Below are positions 19,006-28,499 of a DNA stretch of 62,450 bases, piece after piece. This DNA comes from Thermosynechococcus sp. M98_K2018_005 (GTDB taxonomy: Bacteria > Cyanobacteriota > Cyanobacteriia > Thermosynechococcales > Thermosynechococcaceae). Position 1 is the first letter of the stretch. Each line of letters begins with the position of its first letter. The DNA is taken from assembly GCF_015295825.1 (NCBI RefSeq), contig NZ_DVEH01000001.1:1-62450 (forward strand), read 5' to 3'. A program made the position numbers and the translations under genes. Under the pieces are notes generated by a model. That model was not told the origin of the DNA. It saw only the letters and a program-made list of their open reading frames with translations, and ran no database searches.

Positions 19006-19923
19006 ATGGGACTGCAGCGTCGTACGTTTTTGCACCGTTTGGCGCAGGGGATCGAGGCGATCGCGATCGCCACAGGCAGTAAAACCCTACTCACGGCCTG
19101 TGCCGGCAATGTGGATTCGACCTCTGGAACCTCAACTACGGGCACCGTCTCCAGCAATGGCCTACTTAATCCCGGTACATTGGCTTGGGGTGCTGAGGCT
19201 ATTAGTGGTGCTCCCTACGTTTTTTACGACCCAGTTGATCCCAGTAAGTTGATTGGCTTTGAGGTGGAAATTGCCGACGCGATCGCCCAACTGATGGGGG
19301 TCAACGCCGTATTCGTTGCCACCGCCTACGATCAACTGTCCGCAGCCCTTGCCGCCAATCGCTTTGACATGATTCTCAACGGTTGGGAAATCACCACCGA
19401 TCGCAATCGCACCCAACTCTTTTCCCAGCCCTACTATCGCTATGGTCAACAGATCGTTGTCCGAGCCAATGACCCCCGTTTTGAGCAATACACTGCCACT
19501 AGTGAAGTCACACTAGCCAATCTGGCTGGCATGACTGTCGGTACTGGCATTGGCTACAAAGCCCAAGAAATTCTTGAAAGGGACAAAAACCTTAAAACCC
19601 GTGCCTACGATGGCAACCTGCCCTTTGATGATCTCGCCCAAGGGCGCATTGATGCCGTGATGCTAGACTATCCGATTGTCGCCTACTACGTTCTTGGCGC
19701 CGGTCCAGGGGGCACGGTGAACAATAGCCTGCGCCCAATTGGTGTCCCGATCTTTTTGAATAACTATGTGATTGCCTTTAACAAGAACAACCCCAAAGGA
19801 GAAACCCTCAAAACAGAAGTGGATCAAGCCCTCGACATCCTCAAGAAGGACGGCACATTACGCCGCATCTACGAAAAATGGAAAATGTGGAATGATCAAC
19901 AGACCCAAATTGGTATCGTTTAG
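19006..19923 (+). CDS. Amino-acid ABC transporter substrate-binding lipoprotein (SBP family 3)
   Basis: A 305-residue periplasmic solute-binding protein for polar amino acids or related compounds. The N-terminus has a twin-arginine-like RRTFLHRL and a lipobox-like LLTAC near residues 28-32, so it is probably a membrane-anchored lipoprotein. The SBP_bac_3 fold begins near residue 65 (YDPVDPSKLIGFEVEIADAI); WEITTDRNRTQLFSQPYYRY and GTGIGYKAQEILERD are typical ligand-pocket segments. The permease follows after 32 bases. No ATPase gene is adjacent. The ligand cannot be told from sequence; the egtD gene downstream hints at histidine or a related compound. Confidence 0.88.
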   Translation: MGLQRRTFLHRLAQGIEAIAIATGSKTLLTACAGNVDSTSGTSTTGTVSSNGLLNPGTLAWGAEAISGAPYVFYDPVDPSKLIGFEVEIADAIAQLMGVNAVFVATAYDQLSAALAANRFDMILNGWEITTDRNRTQLFSQPYYRYGQQIVVRANDPRFEQYTATSEVTLANLAGMTVGTGIGYKAQEILERDKNLKTRAYDGNLPFDDLAQGRIDAVMLDYPIVAYYVLGAGPGGTVNNSLRPIGVPIFLNNYVIAFNKNNPKGETLKTEVDQALDILKKDGTLRRIYEKWKMWNDQQTQIGIV

Positions 19924-19955
19924 GCAGTAGCAACAGACGTAACCCAACCTCTTCG

Positions 19956-20624
19956 ATGGAACTGATCCAAGCTGCCCTGCCCGCCTTTTTGCAGGGGGCA
20001 CTAAATACACTCATTTACTGTGGCATCTCTTTTCCCTTGGCAGTGTTGCTAGGCATTGTCCTCGCAGCCATGAGCACCTCCCCCTTTCTGTTTCTGCGCT
20101 GGCCAGCTCTTGGCTTTATTGAGCTAATGCGCAATACCCCCATGATCACCCAACTGCTCCTGCTCTACTACGGCATCGGTGCAGTATTAGCCCAGATGAA
20201 TCTCGCGACTTGGGTGAATGCGTGGACAGCAGGGGTGACAGCCCTGGCGCTCAACTATGGCACCTATGAAGCAGAGGTCTTTCGTGCCGGCCTGCAAGCG
20301 GTGGATGTGGGTCAACGGGAAGCTGCCCTCTCCCTAGGCATGAGTCAACAACAGGGATTTGTGCGCATCATTTTGCCTCAAGCCATTCAAATTGTGATCC
20401 CACCCCTAGTCAATGACTTTATCTACATGCTCAAGGATTCGGCCATTGTCAGTGTGATCGCTGGGGTGGATCTAACCTCGGTGATGCGGGTATGGGTGAT
20501 TCGCAACAGTAGCAATCCATTTCCCCTCTATGCGCTGGCCTTCATCCTCTACCTGCTGATGAGTTTACCGATCGCGTGGTGGGGACGGCGTTTGGAGCAG
20601 CAGCTAAAGGCTAAAATATCCTAA
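19956..20624 (+). CDS. Amino-acid ABC transporter permease (HisM/GlnP family)
   Basis: A 222-residue inner-membrane permease with about five helices. The N-terminal family segment FLQGALNTLIYCGISFPLAV and the cytoplasmic EAA loop EAALSLGMSQQQGFVRIILP (near 125-145), which docks the ATPase, are both clear. It pairs with the preceding substrate-binding protein. The missing ATPase must be encoded elsewhere. egtD starts 29 bases downstream. Confidence 0.92.
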   Translation: MELIQAALPAFLQGALNTLIYCGISFPLAVLLGIVLAAMSTSPFLFLRWPALGFIELMRNTPMITQLLLLYYGIGAVLAQMNLATWVNAWTAGVTALALNYGTYEAEVFRAGLQAVDVGQREAALSLGMSQQQGFVRIILPQAIQIVIPPLVNDFIYMLKDSAIVSVIAGVDLTSVMRVWVIRNSSNPFPLYALAFILYLLMSLPIAWWGRRLEQQLKAKIS

Positions 20625-20653
20625 GGTCTGCACATTCTGGAGCCGCTTTCCCT

Positions 20654-21625
20654 GTGAGCGATCGCCTGCACCTGACCCACTTACCCAGTCTCGCCACAGA
20701 ACGGGACGGCCAAGATGTCATCCGAGGTCTGACTCAGCAACCCAAGTCCCTTCCCTCCTACTACTTCTACGATGCTGCGGGATCGCGCCTCTTTGAGCAA
20801 ATCTGTGAGCTGCCAGAATACTACCCCACCCGTACAGAATTGGGCATTTTAGAAACCGCCGCCGGGGCGATCGCCCAACTCACGGGCGCCTGTGAACTCG
20901 TGGAACTTGGCAGTGGCAGCGATCGCAAGATTCGCCTTCTCCTATCGGCCTATGCCCACGTACAACCTCGGCTTTACTATCGTCCCATTGATGTCAGTGG
21001 CTCGATCCTCAAAACTAGCGCCATGACTCTTCTTGCCGACTATCCCCAGCTCAGTATTCATGGTCTTGTCGGCACCTATCAAGTGGGCTTAGAGCACCTA
21101 CCCCCCCCCTTGGCACCCCGCCGCTTGCTCTGCTTTCTCGGTAGCACCATTGGCAATCTCTCCCCCAGCGAATGCCAGACCCTTTTTCAACAGATTTATC
21201 GGGTTCTTAGGGACGGGGACTATTTCCTGCTGGGCGTAGATCTGATCAAAGACACCAGCATTTTGCTCCCTGCTTACAACGATGCCCAAGGGGTGACGGC
21301 TGCTTTTAACCGCAATATCCTCCATCACCTCAACTGGCGCTTTCAAGGAAACTTTCAGCCCGCAGCCTTTGCCCATCGCGCCATCTATAACCCAATTGCC
21401 CAGCAAATTGAAATGTATCTCGATTCGCAACAGAGGCAAACCGTTACCTTAGCTGCTCTTGATTTTCTGTGCACTTTTACTGTGGGTGAACCGATTCTCA
21501 CCGAAATTTCCCGCAAGTTTGATCTTGCTACCCTCAAGGAAGCATTAACGGCTGCTGGATTTCGATGGATCAACGCCTTTACTGATCCTCAGCAGTGGTT
21601 TGCCCTCTGCCTCTGCCAGGTTTAG
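20654..21625 (+). CDS. egtD: L-histidine N-alpha-methyltransferase EgtD
   Basis: EgtD trimethylates histidine to hercynine using SAM, the first committed step of ergothioneine synthesis. It has 323 residues from GTG at 20654. Diagnostic segments are PSYYFYDAAGSRLFEQICEL, the SAM site VELGSGSDRKIRLLL, FLGSTIGNLSP and LLGVDLIKD. The gene directly follows the amino-acid importer pair. EgtB is not in the window. The intermediate hercynine could be used by an unlinked EgtB. Confidence 0.9.
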   Translation: MSDRLHLTHLPSLATERDGQDVIRGLTQQPKSLPSYYFYDAAGSRLFEQICELPEYYPTRTELGILETAAGAIAQLTGACELVELGSGSDRKIRLLLSAYAHVQPRLYYRPIDVSGSILKTSAMTLLADYPQLSIHGLVGTYQVGLEHLPPPLAPRRLLCFLGSTIGNLSPSECQTLFQQIYRVLRDGDYFLLGVDLIKDTSILLPAYNDAQGVTAAFNRNILHHLNWRFQGNFQPAAFAHRAIYNPIAQQIEMYLDSQQRQTVTLAALDFLCTFTVGEPILTEISRKFDLATLKEALTAAGFRWINAFTDPQQWFALCLCQV

Positions 21626-21717
21626 AGCGAAGGCCCTAGGAATAGGTTAGAATCAGGGAGAAAAGCCGCCTTCATGGCTCAGGTTGCGGCGTTGATAGCT
21701 CAGCGTGGAAGGATTCT

Positions 21718-22314
21718 ATGCCCATCGGAGTACCCAAAGTCCCCTACCGCATGCCCGGTGAACCCTACACCCAGTGGATTGACATCTACAACCGTCTCTA
21801 TCGCGAGCGGATTATTTTCCTTGGTAAAGAAGTCGATGATGAGATTGCCAACCAAATTGTGGCGGTGATGCTCTACCTTGACTCCGAAGATCCGGGCAAA
21901 GACATCATGCTCTACATCAACTCCCCTGGTGGCTCCGTCACCGCCGGCATGGCAATCTATGACACGATGCAACATATTAAATCCGATGTCGTCACTATTT
22001 GTGTGGGTCTGGCTGCCTCGATGGGGTCTTTCCTCCTTGCAGCCGGTACCAAAGGCAAACGGTTGGCACTCCCCCACTCCCGCATCATGATTCACCAGCC
22101 CTCTGGCGGTACCCGTGGCCAAGCAACGGACATTGAAATCGAAGCGCGCGAAATTTTACGGGTACGGCGACAACTCAATGAGCTATACGCCTACCATACC
22201 GGCCAGCCCCTCGAAAAAATCGAGCGGGATATGGATCGCGACTTCTTCATGTCCGCCGAAGAGGCAAAAAACTACGGCCTGATTGATCGGGTGATTGAGG
22301 AGCGTCCCAACTAG
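21718..22314 (+). CDS. clpP: ATP-dependent Clp protease proteolytic subunit
   Basis: ClpP is the serine peptidase chamber of the Clp protease. It has 198 residues. The catalytic residues are present: Ser in GLAASMGS near 101, His in [10 protein letters not shown] near 126, and an Asp near 175. The [18 protein letters not shown] segment is canonical, so this is an active ClpP rather than ClpR. Cyanobacteria have several ClpP paralogues; the N-terminus [11 protein letters not shown] suggests the ClpP3-like one, without certainty. Confidence 0.95.
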   Translation: MPIGVPKVPYRMPGEPYTQWIDIYNRLYRERIIFLGKEVDDEIANQIVAVMLYLDSEDPGKDIMLYINSPGGSVTAGMAIYDTMQHIKSDVVTICVGLAASMGSFLLAAGTKGKRLALPHSRIMIHQPSGGTRGQATDIEIEAREILRVRRQLNELYAYHTGQPLEKIERDMDRDFFMSAEEAKNYGLIDRVIEERPN

Positions 22315-22363
22315 TTTGCCTGCCCTAGTGACATAAAAAATTGTTGAAATATTGAGGTTTACT

Positions 22364-22804
22364 ATGTTGCAAATCGTGCAAGCATGCCGTAGGCATTTGC
22401 CCAAGCGTACCGTAAGCATTAGCCTATCTGTTAGCAGCTTCTCTCTCCTTGTTGGTGCCCTCATGACATTGGGCACAAGTCAGCCCGTGCGTGCTCAAGC
22501 CGCCAGCCCTCTGCCGCCGGAAATGATGAAAACCACGGTTCAGCAAGTGAGTGATTCCCTTGCCAAGTATGTTGCCAGGTCAAGCTGTAGCGACATTGGG
22601 AAACTAATCAAAATGTTGCCCACCGAGGGAAGTAGCCCAGCACTCGATCCCAACTCGATCATTGGTGCAGTCATGCTCTCAATTAAAAACAGCCCCGATC
22701 TGCAATCCATCATTGCCTCGCGGGTCGGACCACCTTTGATTAGCAAAGCCGTGGAATGCAATATGATTCCCCCTGAACTAATTATGCAGGTGATGAGCCG
22801 ATAA
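22364..22804 (+). CDS. Secreted protein of unknown function
   Basis: A 146-residue protein from ATG at 22364. A long basic signal region and hydrophobic core (about 17-40) end at VRAQA, a plausible signal peptidase I site. The mature part is helical, contains two cysteines (SSCSDIGKL and VECNMIPPE) that could form a disulfide, and has no recognised domain. The tic20 gene follows after 25 bases. Confidence 0.7.
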   Translation: MLQIVQACRRHLPKRTVSISLSVSSFSLLVGALMTLGTSQPVRAQAASPLPPEMMKTTVQQVSDSLAKYVARSSCSDIGKLIKMLPTEGSSPALDPNSIIGAVMLSIKNSPDLQSIIASRVGPPLISKAVECNMIPPELIMQVMSR

Positions 22805-22829
22805 CTGTCACAACTGCAAGGAGAACCCC

Positions 22830-23303
22830 ATGACTTGGCGTGCCACCACCACTGTCCTGGATCGGATTTTTGCCAGCTTGGCGTATTTGCTACCGCTCTT
22901 TTACGTTATGCCCTTTGGCGGCTTCTTATTTGAGCTGTTTCCGCCACTGCAAGCACTGGTGTTGGTGGTACTGCCCGTCGCCTTGATCTATTCGATTCCC
23001 TTTGCAGGGTTACTTGTTTTTATGCTGTTGTACCTGCTGGTGGTGCGCAACAACCGTGTGAGTCTCTTTATTCGTTACAACACGATGCAGGCACTGCTGA
23101 TGGGGATTGTGCTGTTTATTGTCCAACTACTGGTACAACTACTGATCCGCGTTGCTAGTTTTGATCTACTGATTAAAGTACTCTTTAACTTTGTCTTTAT
23201 TGCCACGGTGATTGGCGTCGTTTATGCAGTGATTCAGTCTGTGCGCGGCATCTATGCCGAAATTCCCACGCTGTCGGATGCGACAAAAAGCCAAGTATTC
23301 TAG
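22830..23303 (+). CDS. Tic20 family membrane protein
   Basis: A 157-residue protein with four membrane helices that matches cyanobacterial Tic20 homologues. In chloroplasts Tic20 is part of the inner-envelope protein import channel; the cyanobacterial role is unknown. Conserved features include an RIFASLAYLLPLF start near 12-24 and SLFIRYNTMQALLMGI near 83-98. A hairpin lies immediately after the stop. Confidence 0.85.
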   Translation: MTWRATTTVLDRIFASLAYLLPLFYVMPFGGFLFELFPPLQALVLVVLPVALIYSIPFAGLLVFMLLYLLVVRNNRVSLFIRYNTMQALLMGIVLFIVQLLVQLLIRVASFDLLIKVLFNFVFIATVIGVVYAVIQSVRGIYAEIPTLSDATKSQVF

Positions 23304-23328
23304 GGGATGCGAGGGAGTCCCTCATCCC
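23304..23328 (+). terminator. Hairpin between tic20 and psbI
   Basis: GGGATgcGAGGG and CCCTCATCCC form a 10-bp GC-rich stem with a two-base bulge and a short loop directly after the tic20 stop. It lacks a T-run, so it may be a weak terminator or an RNA-stabilising structure rather than a classic terminator. Confidence 0.45.
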
Positions 23329-23367
23329 GTATGATCAGAAGGTGACGCTACGAAAAACGACAACATC

Positions 23368-23484
23368 ATGGAAACACTCAAAATTACCGTTTATATCGTT
23401 GTGACCTTCTTTGTCCTGCTGTTTGTTTTCGGGTTCCTCTCGGGTGACCCAGCTCGTAACCCTAAGCGCAAGGATCTTGAGTAA
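23368..23484 (+). CDS. psbI: Photosystem II reaction centre protein I
   Basis: A 38-residue single-helix thylakoid protein that is a near-invariant component of the PSII reaction centre, next to D1 and CP43. The sequence [15 protein letters not shown] at the start and the tail [13 protein letters not shown] match PsbI throughout. Confidence 0.97.
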
Positions 23485-23549
23485 TCCTCGCCAAAGGGGG
23501 CGGGCATCGGGTAACGTAACTAGGCAGTGGTCGTGAGGAAGTTTGGCCG

Positions 23550-25487
23550 TTGTTGTTCTTACCCCTTTTTGCTAGTTTGCCCCCCCCGACACAACCCGCA
23601 GAAATTACTGAGGTCAGCGGTGCATCACAAGCGGATTTATTGGGAACAACGGTAGCCCCTGATCTCAGCAGTACAACGCCGGTCATCCCCAGGCCAACAC
23701 TGGATTTTACAGCCCCCCTCCGCCTTGGGGAGGCCAGGGCAGAAACGCCCGTTGTCCGTGACCAGCCCTTAGAGGTGACGGCCGATCGCCAAGAGTTTGA
23801 CCTGATACGGCGATTATTTAATGCCATTGGCAATGTTTTCCTCCGATTCAAGGAAGCCGAACTCACTGCCGATCGCATTCAAACCGATATTGACGCCCAA
23901 ATTCTTGTGGCGGAAGGCAATGTGACGATTAGGCGTGGCGATCAAGTCCTACAGGGCGATCGCTTAGAATACAACCTCAGACTCGATCAAGGCTCCCTCA
24001 CGAATGCTCGCGGCGTTGTCAATACCGCTAGGGCGGATCAAGATCTGAGCCTGATCAGTTTTCCTAGCCCTCTCCCCGGCCTTGATGAACAGGGCACAGA
24101 CCCCCAAGCAGAAGTGACGGAAACGTTTGATCGGTTGCGTTTTGAGGCCGATCGCCTAGAATTTGATGGCCGCCGCTGGTTTGCCACCAATCTACGCATA
24201 ACCAATGATCCCTTTAGTCCCCCGGAACTCGAAGCACGGGCACAGGAAGCCACCGCCGAACCCCTCAGTGCCGATGAAACTCTCCTAGTTGTGCGACAGG
24301 GGAGGGTTGTTTTCGATCAACGGGTGGCTTTGCCTATAGTCCTGCGCCGCTTTGTCGTGGGTCGCCCCTATGAAATTCTGCCCTTTGAATTTGGCTATGA
24401 CGAGCGCGATCGCGGCGGAGTATTTTTGGCCTATCGGTACAGAGCAATCAACACCCCCAATACCCAAATCACCTTCCTGCCATCCATTTATTTAGAACGG
24501 ATCATCAACAACAACTTTGATGTCTTTGATGCCAAGAGCTACGGGGCGGCGATCGAGCTAGGCCATCGGTTCACTCCCCAGACTCGTGTGCGCGGTTACG
24601 GCTTCTTGAATACGCTAAACCCCAGCGACTGGCCGAGTACGTCACGGGCAGGGGCAGACTTGTTCCACACCATTGATGCTCGAAATCTGCTGACGGTTTC
24701 TGCCATTTATCGCCAACGGGTTTTTAATCGTTCCCTTGGGGAGCAGGAAATTACGAGTAGCTTTGGAGGCGCGTTTAGGGGTACAAGTATTCCCATAATT
24801 CAAGGCCTAGCACTCAGTTATCTTCTGGGAGGTCAATATGTCACGGCTGCCAGTGATGATCCCTCCCTACCCCCCAAGCCAAGCCTAGGTCGTCTTCAAG
24901 CTGCTGCAAGTCTTAACTGGGTGATGCCCATTTGGCGGGGTACGCCCTCACCGCCAACGCGAACCCAAGGCCTGCGCTATAGCCCCCGTCCTGTACAACC
25001 CTTCTTGCAGTTCTATAGTCAGTTGGGCGGTGTAGCGAACTACTATACCAATGGCAGTACCCAACCCGCGTTAGTTGCAGGGGCAGGTTTTCGGGGTCAA
25101 GTGGGTCATTTTTCTCGTAATTGGTTTGACTACACCAGTTTTGATGTGGGATTTACACAGACATTGAGTGAGCCATCCTCCCCCTTTCTCTTTGATCGGA
25201 TTACTGACTTTAGTGTGCTTAATGTGGGACTGTTGCAGCAGATTTACGGTCCGCTGCGAGCGGGTGCCCAAATGCAGATTAATGTGGACACTGGCACAGT
25301 TTTCGATACCAACATTATTGTGGAATATAGCCGTCGCACCTATGGGGTGGTGTTTCGCTATAACCTCGATCGCCAGTTAGCGACAATTCTTTTGCGCATT
25401 AATGGGTTTAACTGGCGCGGCAATGCTGATCCCTTGTCCAGTCGCGGACTCGGTAGGGCGACCGATGGTGTGATTCGCTCCAATTAG
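23550..25487 (+). CDS. DUF3769 protein, OstA-like plus beta-barrel (outer membrane)
   Basis: A 645-residue protein of the cyanobacterial DUF3769 group. An N-terminal LptA/OstA-like region (about 75-165) has VTADRQEFD and the repeated ILVAEGNVTIRRGDQVLQGD pattern. The rest (about 270-645) shows alternating aromatic/polar strands typical of an outer-membrane beta-barrel, related in layout to LptD. A role in lipopolysaccharide assembly at the outer membrane is inferred. The only in-frame starts are TTG at 23550 and 23553, and the N-terminus has just a short hydrophobic stretch, so the export signal is weak or the start is misjudged. Confidence 0.75.
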   Translation: MLFLPLFASLPPPTQPAEITEVSGASQADLLGTTVAPDLSSTTPVIPRPTLDFTAPLRLGEARAETPVVRDQPLEVTADRQEFDLIRRLFNAIGNVFLRFKEAELTADRIQTDIDAQILVAEGNVTIRRGDQVLQGDRLEYNLRLDQGSLTNARGVVNTARADQDLSLISFPSPLPGLDEQGTDPQAEVTETFDRLRFEADRLEFDGRRWFATNLRITNDPFSPPELEARAQEATAEPLSADETLLVVRQGRVVFDQRVALPIVLRRFVVGRPYEILPFEFGYDERDRGGVFLAYRYRAINTPNTQITFLPSIYLERIINNNFDVFDAKSYGAAIELGHRFTPQTRVRGYGFLNTLNPSDWPSTSRAGADLFHTIDARNLLTVSAIYRQRVFNRSLGEQEITSSFGGAFRGTSIPIIQGLALSYLLGGQYVTAASDDPSLPPKPSLGRLQAAASLNWVMPIWRGTPSPPTRTQGLRYSPRPVQPFLQFYSQLGGVANYYTNGSTQPALVAGAGFRGQVGHFSRNWFDYTSFDVGFTQTLSEPSSPFLFDRITDFSVLNVGLLQQIYGPLRAGAQMQINVDTGTVFDTNIIVEYSRRTYGVVFRYNLDRQLATILLRINGFNWRGNADPLSSRGLGRATDGVIRSN

Positions 25488-25499
25488 GATGATTCTTCT

Positions 25500-26225
25500 A
25501 TGCCAACACCCAATGTACGTGTTTTTCCGGATTTGGCTGCCCTGACAGCGGCGGCAAAGCAGTTTGTTATTGAGCAGGCCACTGGGGCGATCGCCCAACA
25601 GGGGCAATTTACGCTTGCCCTTGCCGGGGGCAACACGCCAAAACCGTTGTATGAAAGCCTTATCTCTGCAGATACCCCCTGGTCACGGTGGCACATTTTT
25701 TGGGGGGATGAACGCTATGTGCCCCTTGAGCATCCCGACAGCAATGCGGGGATGGCTTTTCAGGCGTGGCTCAATCATGTACCGATTCCCAAAAACCAGA
25801 TTCACCCCATGCCAACGGAGGATGCGGATCCCCAGATGGCTGCCGATCGCTATGAGCACATCCTGCGCCAAACCTTTGGCATCCGTGAAGGAGAATTTCC
25901 CAGCTTTGATCTGATTTTGCTCGGTATGGGGCCCGATGGCCATACGGCGTCCCTGTTTCCCCACACAGCAGCCCTGACGGTGGGCGATCGCCTGATGACT
26001 GTGGGCAACAAAGATGGCCAACCCCGCCTTACCTTCACAGTGCCCCTGATTAACCATGCCCGCCAAATTCTCTTTCTCGTGACCGGTGCCAATAAACAAA
26101 CTGCCCTGCGCCATATCTTTGCCGGCACGGGTGATCCCCATCTCTATCCGGCACGGCTGATTACTGGCAACGCCCTTTGGTTTTTGGATGAGGCGGCGGC
26201 TGAGGGTGTCGTTGAAAACGCCTAG
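25500..26225 (+). CDS. pgl: 6-phosphogluconolactonase
   Basis: The enzyme hydrolyses 6-phosphogluconolactone in the oxidative pentose phosphate pathway. It has 241 residues. Conserved blocks are LALAGGNTPKPLYESL near 36-52, WHIFWGDERYVPLEHPDSN near 62-82 and LILLGMGPDGHTASLFPHT near 135-155. The 3' end overlaps convergent mutY by 4 bases. Confidence 0.94.
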   Translation: MPTPNVRVFPDLAALTAAAKQFVIEQATGAIAQQGQFTLALAGGNTPKPLYESLISADTPWSRWHIFWGDERYVPLEHPDSNAGMAFQAWLNHVPIPKNQIHPMPTEDADPQMAADRYEHILRQTFGIREGEFPSFDLILLGMGPDGHTASLFPHTAALTVGDRLMTVGNKDGQPRLTFTVPLINHARQILFLVTGANKQTALRHIFAGTGDPHLYPARLITGNALWFLDEAAAEGVVENA

Positions 26226-27328
26226 GCGGTGGGTCTGCCCCGTTCGTGAATGGCCTGAATAATTGCAGTATTGGCTTTCGGAAAGGGAAACTGCGCCAAG
26301 CCCTCAGGGGTTACCCAACGGATGGCATCGCACCCCAAGGGCTGAGGACTTCCTGAAAGATGCTGGCAGTAGTAAACATGGAGCGTCACCCGAAAATGGG
26401 TGTAGGCATGATCAATGTCAATCAAATGCTCACCAACACTAATCTCAATGCCCAATTCCTCACGAATTTCCCGCTGAATACACTCCTGAACTGTCTCATT
26501 GGGTTCAATTTTGCCCCCCGGAAATTCCCACAGTCCCCCCAATAGACCCGTTGGTGGCCGCCGATCAATGAGAATCTGACCTGCCGCATTCCAAATCACC
26601 GCGACACCAATCTTTTTGTGGGGTAAGGGGGAACGGCTCATTTTGCGAGGAATCTCATGGGTTAACTGGTGGCGATGCGCCAAGCAATGATCTTGCCAAG
26701 GACAAGCATGACATAGGGGTTGGCGGGGTGTACAGATCATTGCCCCCAGATCCATCAGGGCTTGATTAAAATCGCGAGGCGATTGGGGACAGAGGAGTTG
26801 GGCCGACCACTGCCACAGTTGGGCTTCTGCTTGCTTGGGGGGGATAGTGAGTCCATAGAGACGGGCAAGCACCCGTTTGACATTGCCATCGAGAATCGGC
26901 TGTGGCTGATTAAAGGCAGCACTGAGGATCGCACCTGCGGTACTACGACCAATTCCCGGTAATGCCACCACGCCCTCGTAGGTGTGGGGAAATTCACCCC
27001 CATGATCGGCCATGATCTGTTGAGCCGCTCGGTGCAAATGGCGTGCCCGTGCGTAGTAGCCCAATCCTTGCCAGAGTTTCAGGACGGTTTCCAAGTCGGC
27101 AATGGCTAAGTCGGCGATCCCAGGAAAGGTGGCTAGCCAACGCTGGTAGTAGGGAATCACCGTGGCCACTTGGGTTTGCTGGAGCATGATTTCTGAGACC
27201 CAGATGGCGTAGGGATCGCGAGTGTGCCGCCAAGGTAAATCCCGCCCCTGCTGCTGATACCACTGTAAAAGTGCAAAACGAAGGGCAGGTAGTGCATACC
27301 CGCCCCCACTGTCCTGTACCGTTGGCAT
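26222..27328 (-). CDS. mutY: Adenine DNA glycosylase MutY fused to a MutT-type Nudix domain
   Basis: MutY removes adenine opposite 8-oxoguanine. The glycosylase domain (about 1-215) has the catalytic-glutamate region SEIMLQQTQVATVIPYYQRW, the helix-hairpin-helix LPGIGRSTAGAI with Asp in ILDGNVKRVLAR, and the Fe-S cysteines C-x6-C-x2-C-x5-C (CTPRQPLCHACPWQDHC). The C-terminal domain (about 235-368) contains a complete Nudix box G-x5-E-x7-REUxEExGU (starting GKIEPNE and ending REIREELGI), which ordinary MutY C-termini lack. It may therefore also hydrolyse oxidised nucleotides. DUF760 lies 3 bases upstream on the same strand. Confidence 0.95.
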   Translation of the reverse strand: MPTVQDSGGGYALPALRFALLQWYQQQGRDLPWRHTRDPYAIWVSEIMLQQTQVATVIPYYQRWLATFPGIADLAIADLETVLKLWQGLGYYARARHLHRAAQQIMADHGGEFPHTYEGVVALPGIGRSTAGAILSAAFNQPQPILDGNVKRVLARLYGLTIPPKQAEAQLWQWSAQLLCPQSPRDFNQALMDLGAMICTPRQPLCHACPWQDHCLAHRHQLTHEIPRKMSRSPLPHKKIGVAVIWNAAGQILIDRRPPTGLLGGLWEFPGGKIEPNETVQECIQREIREELGIEISVGEHLIDIDHAYTHFRVTLHVYYCQHLSGSPQPLGCDAIRWVTPEGLAQFPFPKANTAIIQAIHERGRPTA

Positions 27329-27331
27329 GGG

Positions 27332-27658
27332 TTATTTGCTGTCTTCGGCTTGGGCAGCCGCTTGGAGCGATCGCTCGAATTCAAGACGTTGCTCGGCACC
27401 GCGCAAGAAGTAACCGCTCATCATTGCCGAAGCCAAGAGACGCCCCAGGTGCTCCCGATTCGTGGTAATGGAAACCTCAAACCCCTCCGGTGGCAAGTAG
27501 CCCAGCAGGTTACCAATGTGGCGTTCCATCACAATGGCCATTTCCGGCGACGCGGGACGGGACAGGCGAGCCACCACTTCTGCATCCAAACTTTGCAGAT
27601 AGTTCCAGAGGGAATCAGCACTTTCTTGAAGATTGCGAGGGTTCATGGTTGGCTCCAT
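27332..27658 (-). CDS. DUF760 family protein
   Basis: A 108-residue soluble protein of the DUF760 type found in cyanobacteria and plastids, function unknown. Typical is the segment HIGNLLGYLPPEGFEVSIT near residues 48-66, with RLLASAMMSGYFLRGAEQR after it. ATG at 27658 is chosen because GGGAGGA lies just upstream; an earlier in-frame start at 27697 adds unrelated residues. mutY follows after 3 bases. Confidence 0.8.
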   Translation of the reverse strand: MEPTMNPRNLQESADSLWNYLQSLDAEVVARLSRPASPEMAIVMERHIGNLLGYLPPEGFEVSITTNREHLGRLLASAMMSGYFLRGAEQRLEFERSLQAAAQAEDSK

Positions 27659-27845
27659 AGAGTGTCCTCCCAAAAGGTAGTCTGGCCAACAGGTCATCGT
27701 GCCTGTGATAGCCTAGTTTTAATCTAGCAAGGGTGAATTTTAGGTGGGGGGTGGGAGAACCGATCTCCCAAGGTCTCATTTTCCGTCCCCGTTTTTACTA
27801 TTATTTTTAAGTTACTAAGAGTAGGGTTGTTCTTGGTGAATCCAT

Positions 27846-28499
27846 ATGACGGAAGGTGATTTGTTTGACCTTGCACCCTACATTGATCATACCCAGCTTG
27901 ACCCCCTGGCAACCACAGCAGATATTGAACGTTGCTGTGCCGAAGCCGAACAATGGAAATTTGCCACCGTCTGTGTCATGCCCGTATGGGTGAAGACGGC
28001 AGTCGAGTTGCTCCATCGCACACCTGTAAAAGTGTGTACTGTTATTGGCTTTCCCAGCGGTGCCCACACCAGTGCCACGAAACTCTATGAGGCGCAGGAG
28101 GCGGTTGACAGTGGTGCGACAGAGTTGGATGTGGTCATTAACTTGGGGTGGCTCAAGGAGGGAAACACCGAGGCCGTCTATCGCGATATTGCCCCAATCT
28201 GCGCTGAAACGGGGGTGACCGTCAAGGCAATTTTGGAAACCACAGTGCTGACGGCGGAAGAAAAGCAACTGGCGGTGGATATTTGCTTGGATGCTGGGGT
28301 GGCTTTCCTGAAAACCAGTACGGGCTGGCGCGGTGGTGCCACGGTTGCGGATGTGCGTCTTCTCAAGCGCCTGAGTCGCGATCGCGTGGGCATTAAGGCC
28401 TCTGGCGGCATTCGTACCCGGGAGCAAGCCCTTGAACTCATTGATGCCGGTGCCACCCGCTTGGGCACCTCCCGTAGTCTCGACTTGATGCAGGTTTAG
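27846..28499 (+). CDS. deoC: Deoxyribose-phosphate aldolase
   Basis: DeoC cleaves 2-deoxyribose-5-phosphate to acetaldehyde and glyceraldehyde-3-phosphate. It has 217 residues. The Schiff-base lysine is in [10 protein letters not shown] and the second lysine in [11 protein letters not shown]; the N-terminal [16 protein letters not shown] and [15 protein letters not shown] are also family marks. Its stop directly abuts that of the convergent tldE-like gene. Confidence 0.95.
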   Translation: MTEGDLFDLAPYIDHTQLDPLATTADIERCCAEAEQWKFATVCVMPVWVKTAVELLHRTPVKVCTVIGFPSGAHTSATKLYEAQEAVDSGATELDVVINLGWLKEGNTEAVYRDIAPICAETGVTVKAILETTVLTAEEKQLAVDICLDAGVAFLKTSTGWRGGATVADVRLLKRLSRDRVGIKASGGIRTREQALELIDAGATRLGTSRSLDLMQV

